A stretch of DNA of 16,611 bases from the NCBI GenBank assembly GCA_964398055.1, contig CAYNLK010000088.1:1-16611 (forward strand), given 5' to 3'. Position 1 is the stretch's first letter; each line of letters begins with the position of its first letter. The notes under the pieces were generated by a model. The model was not told the origin of the DNA and searched no databases. It worked only from the letters and a program-made list of their open reading frames with translations. This stretch comes from CAYNLK01 sp964398055. Its GTDB lineage: Bacteria > Chloroflexota > Anaerolineae > 4572-78 > J111. Shown one piece after another: positions 6,918 through 13,740 of the stretch. Both the position numbers and the translations under genes were made by a program.

Positions 6918-9900
6918 CTATTTGACGATCAACGGCAGATATATCACCTTTTCTTCCGGCCGGGCTAACCTGCTCACATCGGGCAGGATCGTCTCTGTCT
7001 GCTGACCAGCGTTGAAGGTGAGGGGAGAAATATACTCCAGGATTAACCTGGGCGGCGGATTACCTCCGTTTTCACGGCTGGCGTAGGTAATTTCACCGTA
7101 GGAGCCGACATTCCGGGCCAGCAGCAGCAAGCCAAAATTGGAAGCGGAATTGTCGGTCCACAATTGCGCCAGCGAGGTGATCCCGATAGCGTGGTTGGTG
7201 GTCGTGGGTACAAAGGTAGCCACCGCGGTTGGGTCAAAGTCGCCGCCGGGCGTAGCCCACGGCAGGCTTGCGGCGCGTTGGTGCCAGGTTGCCTCGTCCT
7301 CAACCCAGCCGGTCATCAGCCGATGGATTTCAATGATCTGGCCGGTCTCTGGAGCTGAGGTTTGATTCAGGAGGAGGGCCGCACAGGTGATCAGGCTATT
7401 GGCCGGCACAGTGGACAGGTCAAACCGGATGAGTGTATTTCTGGGGTTGAGAGTGATCGGCCTGGTTCGCAGATCGATATCTGAACCAAAGTTGCTGTTT
7501 GGCTGGTTACTTCTCAAGTGAGTATCTGCTGTGGCAGTCAGGGTCATTACGGGCGAACTACACACATCGCCTGAACGATCATCGTCGATGATAGTGCCCA
7601 GACCCTGCCCGTCGGCGATATTGGCGTTGGTTGGATTGCTGAGGTTGACCAGGAAGGTTTCGTTGTTTTCGGGGATCGTATCGCCCAGAACCTGAACGGT
7701 GATAAGCTGCCGGGTGATACCGGGTGAAAAAGTCAGGCTGCCGCTGGCGGCGATGTAGTCACTGCCGGCCATGGCCGCGCCATTAGCGGTGGCATAGTTG
7801 ACGGCGGCGGTTAGCGTGGTGGGGCCTTCAAGAAACACGGTAAAGATAGCGTTGGTAACGCCGCTGTCGCCCTCGGTAACGGTGACATCGTTGATGGTGA
7901 GCGTTGGCCGCGGGTCGTCATCCAAAATAGCGCCGACGCCCTGGTGTTTGAACAGTGTACCGCTGCTGGGATTGGCCAGAATCACCAGAAAGGTCTCGTC
8001 GAGTTCATGCAGGGTGTCGCCCTGGACGGCGACGGCAATGGTCCGGCTAATTACTCCCGGGGTGAAGGTCAGGGTGGTGGTGGGAATGGCCGTATAATCG
8101 GCCGGGGCGGTGGCGCTGTTGTCGGCGGTGGCGTACTCCACCAGCACGGGCAGGACGCTGAGGGTGGAGAGGCTGACGGTGAAGATGGCCGCCACCTCGC
8201 CGCTATCGCCTTCGGTCACGGCCACGTCGTCAATGCTGATGGTCAGGCCATCGTCATTGAGGATGACGCCCTCGCCCCGCTCATTGGCCAGGGAGGCCCC
8301 GATGGGATTACTCAGCTTGACCCAAAATATTTCGTTCGCTTCGACGACTGTGTCGCCGATGACCGGAACGCTGATGGTTTGGGTCAGGCTGCCCGGGGGG
8401 AAGGTCAGCAAGCCGCTGGCAGTCAGGTAATCCTCGCCCGGCAAGGCGCTGCCGGGAATCGTGGCGTAATTGACCGTAATGGTCTTGCCGCTGGCTGTTG
8501 ACAGGGCCACGGTGAAGATCGCCTCGACCGCGCCGCTGTCCCCTTCCGGCACGGTGATGTCGCCGATACTCAGGGCAGGCGGGGGATCATCGTTGATGAT
8601 GCGGCCCAATGCCTGGCCGATCCTGATGCTGGCATTGCGAGCGTTGAACAGGGTGACGAAGAATGTTTCGTCGGGTTCGTTCAGGGTGTCGCCCCGGACC
8701 AACACGGTGATGGTCTGGCGGGTCATGCCCGGCGCAAACGTCAGGGAGCCGCTGGCGGCGATGTAGTCGGCCGGAGCGGTGGCCGTATTATCGCTCGTGG
8801 CAAAATCGACCGTCACCGGATTGCGGCTGGCGGTGGACAGGCTGACATTGAAGACGGCGTTAACAGTACCGCTGTCGCCCTCGGTGACGGTGACGCTGTC
8901 GATGGTCAAAGCAGGCGGCAGCGGGGTCGGGGTTGGGGTTGGCTGATCTGGTTCATCTGGCTCATCCCGGTCGTCAGATGGCGGCAGCGCGGTGGATGTT
9001 GGCTGGGCAGGGCTGGGTGAAGGCAGAGGGGGCGGCGGTTGGGTTGGTGACGGCGATGGCAATGGAGCGGTGGGTGACGGCGGCGGCAAGGTCGGGCTGG
9101 CTTCGACTGGCGGCGGCGAAGCCACGGGCGTTTGGGTCGGCGCTGCCGGCGGTAGGGGAGGATAAGAGCCGGTGCGGGTGGGGGTCGGGCCGGGTGTTGG
9201 TGACAGGGTCACTTGGGCTACTGCGGCTACTGCGGCCGGCAACGGCGGTTGGCGGCCACAGTCGATGACCAGGCGAGGCCCTTTGCGATTAACGGGATCA
9301 TTGACCCGGTCACTGGTTTGACGATCCGCCTCCCGGCTGTAATAAAGCTGGGTAAAGTGGAAGGCGGCGGTTGGTTCCAGGAGCAGGCCGGCATTTGAAT
9401 CGAAATTCAACAGCCACTCTTGCACTACGGCGGTTATGTCCCAGGTATGGGTTTGGGAAGAGGGCAACACGGTGGTTCGGTAAGGCCGGCCAGGCGGCGG
9501 TTGCCGGGACCAGGTGGCGGTCAATTCCGAAAAGGGTGTGGCCAGGCTGAATAGTTGCAGCGGCCCAACCTCGGTTGCTCCTGTTGCCGGGGTTAGCTCC
9601 AGGTAGGCGCTTTTGATGTAGACGCCGGGGGGAAGCGAGTCGTCGATGGGGAAGAAGAGCAAGATACGTTTGACCTGATCATCGTCACGGCCAATATTGA
9701 GGCTCGGCTCGGCGCCGTAGTTGGCGGTGGGCCGAGCCGAGTCGAGCCAGGTATCCTGGCTGGCGTAGACAACATGGCTGCCCTGGCAGGCTGAGGGGGT
9801 TACAAACGGTACAGGCGTCTGTAAACTATTGAGCAAAGCAACTTGCCGGGCCGCCAAATTATCGACGTGCGGCTCCCGGTCGGAGATGGCATCCCAGATC

Positions 9901-10097
9901 AACTCCAGGCGCAGGCCAGGCAGACGGGCTGGGCTGGGGTTGGCCCGGTAGTCAGCTTCCAGGAGCGAGTGTAAGCTAACCGGAATAAATTCTAGTTGGG
10001 CCGGACCTGATCTATGCTGGCTAAACAATGCGGCAGCCAGGCATAGCAGACCCAGCACGGAGAACGGGATAAACAGTATTCTCCGCCAGTTTTTCAC
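6918..10097 (-). CDS. Secreted surface protein with two DNRLRE (CBM96-like) domains and four Calx-beta repeats
   Basis: 1059 aa if started at the GTG at 10097-10095. An N-terminal hydrophobic segment (about 6-26, after VKNWRR) is a signal peptide or membrane anchor. In order: an unassigned stretch to about 100; a DNRLRE domain at about 103-280 (YASQDTWLDS, LELTPATG, GPRLVIDCG); a Pro/Thr/Ser linker at about 281-395 with an acidic patch (DDRDEPDEPDQP); four Calx-beta repeats at about 396-841, each with EGDSG early, GDT in the middle and a DD at the end; a second DNRLRE domain at about 850-1023 (ATADTHLRS, FDLSTVP, LILEYIS); and the C-terminus VIYLPLIVK. Calx-beta repeats typically bind calcium in extracellular adhesins, and DNRLRE domains resemble carbohydrate-binding modules, so a surface adhesin or matrix protein is likely; the ligand is unknown. 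The GTG is one base after the upstream TAA, with AAAGG about 12 bases before it, suggesting coupling. An in-frame start at 10262 would lie inside the cyclase gene and is rejected. Confidence 0.85.
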   Translation of the reverse strand: MKNWRRILFIPFSVLGLLCLAAALFSQHRSGPAQLEFIPVSLHSLLEADYRANPSPARLPGLRLELIWDAISDREPHVDNLAARQVALLNSLQTPVPFVTPSACQGSHVVYASQDTWLDSARPTANYGAEPSLNIGRDDDQVKRILLFFPIDDSLPPGVYIKSAYLELTPATGATEVGPLQLFSLATPFSELTATWSRQPPPGRPYRTTVLPSSQTHTWDITAVVQEWLLNFDSNAGLLLEPTAAFHFTQLYYSREADRQTSDRVNDPVNRKGPRLVIDCGRQPPLPAAVAAVAQVTLSPTPGPTPTRTGSYPPLPPAAPTQTPVASPPPVEASPTLPPPSPTAPLPSPSPTQPPPPLPSPSPAQPTSTALPPSDDRDEPDEPDQPTPTPTPLPPALTIDSVTVTEGDSGTVNAVFNVSLSTASRNPVTVDFATSDNTATAPADYIAASGSLTFAPGMTRQTITVLVRGDTLNEPDETFFVTLFNARNASIRIGQALGRIINDDPPPALSIGDITVPEGDSGAVEAIFTVALSTASGKTITVNYATIPGSALPGEDYLTASGLLTFPPGSLTQTISVPVIGDTVVEANEIFWVKLSNPIGASLANERGEGVILNDDGLTISIDDVAVTEGDSGEVAAIFTVSLSTLSVLPVLVEYATADNSATAPADYTAIPTTTLTFTPGVISRTIAVAVQGDTLHELDETFLVILANPSSGTLFKHQGVGAILDDDPRPTLTINDVTVTEGDSGVTNAIFTVFLEGPTTLTAAVNYATANGAAMAGSDYIAASGSLTFSPGITRQLITVQVLGDTIPENNETFLVNLSNPTNANIADGQGLGTIIDDDRSGDVCSSPVMTLTATADTHLRSNQPNSNFGSDIDLRTRPITLNPRNTLIRFDLSTVPANSLITCAALLLNQTSAPETGQIIEIHRLMTGWVEDEATWHQRAASLPWATPGGDFDPTAVATFVPTTTNHAIGITSLAQLWTDNSASNFGLLLLARNVGSYGEITYASRENGGNPPPRLILEYISPLTFNAGQQTETILPDVSRLARPEEKVIYLPLIVK
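7577..8911 (-). repeat. Tandem array of four Calx-beta coding repeats
   Basis: Four consecutive units of about 330-336 bases, roughly 8581-8911, 8246-8578, 7912-8245 and 7577-7911. Each encodes [LS]I.D[VI].V.EGDSG, then about 45 residues to a SG.LTF.PG-like strand, GDT..E..E.F and a final [ND]DD. The DNA has diverged between copies, so the duplication is not recent, but the spacing is regular. Confidence 0.8.
8912..9250 (-). repeat. Low-complexity Pro/Thr/Ser linker coding stretch
   Basis: About 115 codons dominated by Pro, Thr and Ser (PTPTPTP, PSPSPTQPPP), with one acidic patch, joining the first DNRLRE domain to the Calx-beta array. The plus strand reads as GGTTGGG/GGCGGC-rich sequence. 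It probably forms an extended, possibly glycosylated spacer outside the cell. Confidence 0.7.
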
Positions 10098-10098
10098 C

Positions 10099-11994
10099 TT
10101 AACCGGCGCCTTTCCGGGCTGAATAGAGCCGATAAATGAGTAGCTGCTCCTCTTTGCCTCTGACGTTGTGGATTCCCAACGCCTCCAGTTGAAATTCGTG
10201 TCGCCGCTGGCGCAGCGCAAATAAGGTGTGCTGGCTGATGATGGCGCTGCTTTCTTCCCCAAATTGCCGGGTGGCGCTTAGAAGCAGCTCGGCAGTATTC
10301 ACCGTGTCGCCAATGATGGTATAATGCAGCCGGTCGGCGCTGCCCAGGCCGCCGGCCGTAACCGGCCCGGTATTGAGGCTGACACTGGTCATCAGGGGCG
10401 GCTCCCCCCGTTGGCCGCGCCGGCCATTGAGCCTGGCGACCGTCTCTAAGATGGCCAGGGCGGCCTGGCAGGCCTGATAGGCGCTCTCTTGTGGCGAGAG
10501 GCGACGGGGTAAAATGCCAAAGAAGGCCAGCAGGGTATCGCCCTCCAGTTTGCTGATAACGCCGGCGTGGGCGGTGAGGGTCGGTATCAACTCGCCATAG
10601 TATTCATTCAGCCAGGTCAAAACTGTGGTGGGGTCTTCTGTTTCGGCCAGGGTAGTGAAGCCGCGCAAGTGGCTCACCAGAACCGTGGCCACGGCTTCCT
10701 GGCCCTCCAGCCGAACCTCGCCGGAGGCAAAGCTGCGGCGCAACTCCTCCCGCACTTCGGGCGACACGGTCCGGCCCAACAGGTCACGGTACAGCGAGCC
10801 TTCGCGCAAGCCCGAGACCATCTGGTTGAAGGAATGGGCCAACACGGCCACTTCATCGTTGCCGCCCGCTTCCACTTGGACTTCCAGATTGCCTTCGGCC
10901 ACTTCGGCTGAAGCCCTGACCACCCGTAACAGCGGGCCGGTGATTCGATTGGACAGGTAAATGCCTAGAATAATAATCAGAATGAAGGCGACGGCGGTGA
11001 GCAGGAAAATCTGAAAACGAGTGATCTGGCTGGGCCGAACCAGAAAGGTTTCAGGCAAGGCGACGCCCAACAACCCCACATTATTTTGGCTGTCCAAATT
11101 AGCCCGGTTAGCCGGGGCCTGACCCACTTGCCAGGGCGCCACAATCTCCGCATAGTTGAGACTGGCCACCGTCAGCGAACGCCTTAAGCTGCTCTCATTT
11201 TGGCGGGCCAGTACCAGGGCGATAGTTTCCGGACTGAGAGCGGAGTTGGTCTCGGCGGATAACAAGAGCGTTGAGGCTAACAATTGTCCGTTGAGGTCAT
11301 AAATAGTGGTATGGGCCAGGGTATCCTGCCGGATTTGCCGGACCAACTTCGGCAAGGAGTTGCCGACCAGCACGACCCCCACCTGGTCGCCCTGATCGTT
11401 CCGGATTGGGCCGGCGACGTAGAGGTAATCTCCCCAGGCGGCCCGAGCCAGACCGGCATATTTGTCTCGACCCGCGGTGACCTGCTGCTTGAACACCTTG
11501 TCGACAAAATCCCACTGGCTGAAGACGGTTTCACCCCGGGAGGCGCTGTATTCTTCCGGCCTGTCTTCGTCACGATGCCGTAATGATAAGAGGCTGGCGC
11601 CTTGTTGGTCCAGAATGTCGATGACATCTTCTTGATAATTAACGGCAATCGGCAAAATCAACTCCCGTAACCGTTCAGACTCCCCGGCGGCCACGGCCTC
11701 CGGCACTTCGCCGGTGTGAGCGACCAGGCGCAAAGTTTCCAGCAAGCGATCCTCTTCCTGAACCAGCCAGGCGGTGGTGAGTTTGCCGGCCTCGATCAAT
11801 TGATTGGTAAAGCGTTCCTCGATAGTATCGAGCACCACCCGGCTCACCACATAAGCCGCGGCCGTAGCCAAAATCAGCGCCAGCAGCACATAGGGTAGCG
11901 TGATTTTGAGCCGGACGGGTATCTGGACCCTGGGTAGGTCAGGTCGCTCAGCCAGGTTAGGCTTGGATGGTAGCATTAAGGTTCGGCGTGACAT
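10099..11994 (-). CDS. Membrane sensor with CACHE-like and HAMP domains and a degenerate class III cyclase domain
   Basis: 631 aa from ATG 11994. A first membrane helix (about 33-52) is followed by an extracytoplasmic region of about 275 residues whose layout suggests a double CACHE domain (YVAGPIRNDQGDQVGVVLVG near 192-211). A second helix (about 328-348) leads to HAMP (about 349-402), then the cyclase-like domain (about 430-600). Fold motifs remain: VLVSHLRGFT at 438-447, KLEGDTLLAFFG with K482 and D486, and YTIIGDTVN with D563 and N566. Two catalytic positions are changed: the first metal-binding Asp is H442, and the transition-state Arg is L570. Cyclic nucleotide synthesis is therefore doubtful. 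GCAAGG ends 8 bases before this ATG; the in-frame TTG at 12069 has no ribosome site. The stop is one base from the next gene's GTG, so the surface protein is probably co-translated. Confidence 0.85.
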   Translation of the reverse strand: MSRRTLMLPSKPNLAERPDLPRVQIPVRLKITLPYVLLALILATAAAYVVSRVVLDTIEERFTNQLIEAGKLTTAWLVQEEDRLLETLRLVAHTGEVPEAVAAGESERLRELILPIAVNYQEDVIDILDQQGASLLSLRHRDEDRPEEYSASRGETVFSQWDFVDKVFKQQVTAGRDKYAGLARAAWGDYLYVAGPIRNDQGDQVGVVLVGNSLPKLVRQIRQDTLAHTTIYDLNGQLLASTLLLSAETNSALSPETIALVLARQNESSLRRSLTVASLNYAEIVAPWQVGQAPANRANLDSQNNVGLLGVALPETFLVRPSQITRFQIFLLTAVAFILIIILGIYLSNRITGPLLRVVRASAEVAEGNLEVQVEAGGNDEVAVLAHSFNQMVSGLREGSLYRDLLGRTVSPEVREELRRSFASGEVRLEGQEAVATVLVSHLRGFTTLAETEDPTTVLTWLNEYYGELIPTLTAHAGVISKLEGDTLLAFFGILPRRLSPQESAYQACQAALAILETVARLNGRRGQRGEPPLMTSVSLNTGPVTAGGLGSADRLHYTIIGDTVNTAELLLSATRQFGEESSAIISQHTLFALRQRRHEFQLEALGIHNVRGKEEQLLIYRLYSARKGAG

Positions 11995-12002
11995 ACGGTT
12001 GA

Positions 12003-12007
12003 CCTTG
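12003..12007 (-). promoter_or_regulatory. Ribosome binding site supporting the cyclase-like start
   Basis: On the minus strand CAAGG (12007-12003) lies 8 bases before ATG 11994-11992. It is a modest match, but better than anything before the alternative TTG at 12069. Confidence 0.45.
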
Positions 12008-12113
12008 CCGGAAATGGCTACAAGTTTAGGGTCGATTTTAAGCGCAAATGAATTATGACCACCTGTCAATTAACCACAGCGCCGGTCACTTGGGTAACTT
12101 TATCTTCGTGTCA

Positions 12114-12147
12114 ACTATAGCACGAAAAAGTTTGAAAGCAGTTTGAA
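12114..12147 (-). promoter_or_regulatory. Candidate activator-dependent promoter with 11-bp-spaced direct repeats
   Basis: On the minus strand TTCAAACT occurs at 12147-12140 and again at 12136-12129, exactly 11 bases apart. TATAGT, a -10 match, follows at 12119-12114. The expected -35 hexamer (ACTGCT) is poor and lies within the repeats. A seven-base repeat, four bases, the repeat again and ten bases to the -10 is the arrangement of PhoB-type boxes, where a dimeric OmpR/PhoB regulator replaces the -35 contact. It would drive the cyclase-like gene and the surface protein; the regulator is not in this window. Confidence 0.45.
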
Positions 12148-12183
12148 TGACCTGGAACTGTTGGGAAGGGTGGGCGAAAATCG

Positions 12184-12573
12184 CTAAAGTTGATCATCTG
12201 ACGAATTGGCGCGGGCGTAGCGGGCCAGCCGCTGCAACCGGGAGGCGACTACTCCCGGTGGGACCGGTTTGACCAGATAGTCGTCGGCGCCTTCATTTAA
12301 TGCTCTGGTAACCATGTCCGGATTGATGACGCCTGAAAAAATTAAAATGGGGCTGCGGCTAAAGGCCCGGATGGCGGCGCAGACCTGCCAGCCATCGATG
12401 CCCGGCATCATCAAATCTAGCAAGATCACCTCCGGTTTCACCTGACGGGCCGTCTCAATACCTGCCGCACTGGAGTTGGCTACAGTGACTTCAAACTTTT
12501 TCTGCTCAAGATATTTTTTTAGAAGGTCGGTTAAGTTACGATCATCGTCGATGATCAGCAGTTTTATTGCCAC
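12184..12573 (-). CDS. CheY-like single-domain response regulator
   Basis: 129 aa, one receiver domain and nothing else. The phosphorylation site is complete: acidic cluster D9-D11, phosphoacceptor D53 in LLDLMMPG, S80 in the switch position (ILIFSG) and K102 in VKP. It lacks a DNA-binding or enzymatic output domain, so it probably acts by protein contact or as a phosphorelay intermediate for the neighbouring kinases. The start is a GTG with no clear Shine-Dalgarno site. GATAAT (minus strand, 12582-12577) is only 3 bases upstream, so a leaderless transcript is possible but unproven. It lies 87 bases after the REC-kinase stop, beyond a strong stem-loop, and may be transcribed with that operon or separately. 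Confidence 0.9.
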   Translation of the reverse strand: MAIKLLIIDDDRNLTDLLKKYLEQKKFEVTVANSSAAGIETARQVKPEVILLDLMMPGIDGWQVCAAIRAFSRSPILIFSGVINPDMVTRALNEGADDYLVKPVPPGVVASRLQRLARYARANSSDDQL

Positions 12574-12608
12574 GTGATTATCGTCGGTTTGAAGTTGTCA
12601 GAGGCCGG

Positions 12609-12642
12609 GCCGCCAGCCAGACAAGTGGCCTGGGTTGGCGGC
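12609..12642. other. Stem-loop between the REC-kinase and the response regulator genes
   Basis: GCCGCCAGCC (12609-12618) and GGTTGGCGGC (12633-12642) can form ten pairs around a 14-base loop. In the minus-strand transcript one pair becomes an A-C mismatch. It follows the kinase stop (12661) and has no U tract after it, so it is not a classical terminator; it may protect the upstream mRNA end or dampen read-through into the regulator gene. Confidence 0.5.
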
Positions 12643-12660
12643 GTAATCAACGAATGTAGC

Positions 12661-13740
12661 TCAAATCTCCACTGTGAATATAGAGCCGGCCGGTTGGTTG
12701 GCTGTCACAAAGATGCGGCCCTGATGGGCATCGACCACCATCTTGCAAAAGGCCAGTCCCAGCCCAACTTGAGACCCCTTCTCTTTTAAGGCGGCCACTT
12801 TGAATTTATCAAAGATCCGGTCGCGGTCTTCTTCGGGAATCCCGTCGCCTTGATCCAAAACTTGCAGCCGGAGCTGCGGCGTACCGCCGGCTGGATAGGC
12901 CAGCCTGAGCGTCACTTCAATGTCAGGGGGGGAATATTTGAGGCTATTCGAAATTAGATTATCGAGCAGCCGCTCAAATAAATTGTTGTCCAATGAAATT
13001 TGCCGCGTCTCCTCGGGTAAATCCAGCTTAAGGGTGATCCTTTTTGAAGCGGCCGTCACCTCGTGACTCTCTTTAACTTTGCGGATAAGTTGGCTCGGGT
13101 CAACCTCGGTGCGATTCAGGATCAACTGCTCGGCCTCCATTTTGGCGACCATGAGCATATCATTGATGAAGGAGTTCAAGCGTTGGGCCTGGCTGTGAAT
13201 CTTGGCAATGGAGTCGGCATACTCTGGCATCAAAGATTGTTGCAGCAGCAGTAATTCACTGTAGCCCAGAATGGCGCTCAACGGCGTTCTCATATCGTGG
13301 ACCATCATATGGGCCAAATCTTCTCTCATCTCCAGATTAGCCTGAAGTTCATCATACTGTTTTTTGATGCGCAGCAGAGAACGCAGCCGGGCGCGCAGTT
13401 CAAGATCGTTGACCGGTTTGAATAGGAAATCATCGGCGCCGGCTTCAAGACCGCGAATCAAATCCTCCCGACCGCCCAGCGCCGTAATCAGGATGATGGG
13501 AATATGTCGCCACTGCTTGCTGGCTTTGAGACGCTGGCAAACTTCAAAACCATCGATGTCCGGCATCATCACATCGAGCAAGATGGCATCCGGGGGCGAC
13601 TCTTCGACATAAGTCAGGGCTTCCTGACCGTTACAGGCAAAAGCCAGTTGGTAACCGCCGCGAAATAAGAAACCTTGCAGAATATCGCGGGCTACCTCCT
13701 CATCATCGACGATCAAGATGGTGCTTGGTTGCTGGTTCAT
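12661..13740 (-). CDS. Response regulator-histidine kinase hybrid (REC-HisKA-HATPase)
   Basis: A 359-aa soluble protein with no membrane helix. The N-terminal receiver (about 6-122) has acids D12 and D13, phosphoacceptor D56 (LLDVMMPD), T85 and K107. A short coiled segment leads to the HisKA dimerisation helix, with H147 in MMVHDMRTPLSAI. The HATPase domain shows the N-box (N260 and N264 in DNLISNSLKYSP), G1 DQGDGIP at 295-301 and G2 GSQVGLGL at 321-328. REC-before-kinase order suggests a receiver that controls its own kinase, probably as a middle step of a relay from the upstream hybrid kinase to the CheY-like protein. Its ATG overlaps the upstream stop as ATGA (13737-13740), and GAGGA lies 8 bases before the ATG (plus-strand 13749-13753), so translation is coupled and reinitiation favoured. 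The signal is unknown. Confidence 0.92.
   Translation of the reverse strand: MNQQPSTILIVDDEEVARDILQGFLFRGGYQLAFACNGQEALTYVEESPPDAILLDVMMPDIDGFEVCQRLKASKQWRHIPIILITALGGREDLIRGLEAGADDFLFKPVNDLELRARLRSLLRIKKQYDELQANLEMREDLAHMMVHDMRTPLSAILGYSELLLLQQSLMPEYADSIAKIHSQAQRLNSFINDMLMVAKMEAEQLILNRTEVDPSQLIRKVKESHEVTAASKRITLKLDLPEETRQISLDNNLFERLLDNLISNSLKYSPPDIEVTLRLAYPAGGTPQLRLQVLDQGDGIPEEDRDRIFDKFKVAALKEKGSQVGLGLAFCKMVVDAHQGRIFVTANQPAGSIFTVEI

Noticed and set aside
10020..10085. Lipoprotein signal on the surface protein (Cys in GLLCLAA)
   Set aside because: The residue before Cys is Leu rather than Gly, Ala or Ser, so the lipobox rule fails; a plain signal peptide or anchor is more likely.
10098..10262. 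Upstream in-frame extension of the surface protein into the cyclase gene
   Set aside because: It would place 55 residues inside the cyclase-like C-terminus and in front of an obvious N-terminal signal segment; GTG 10097 fits better.
11995..12069. TTG start giving 25 more residues on the cyclase-like protein
   Set aside because: There is no ribosome site before it, while ATG 11994 has CAAGG at 8 bases.
12178..12192. Small GCGA/TCGC hairpin at the CheY-like stop codon as terminator
   Set aside because: Only four base pairs and no following U tract on the minus strand.
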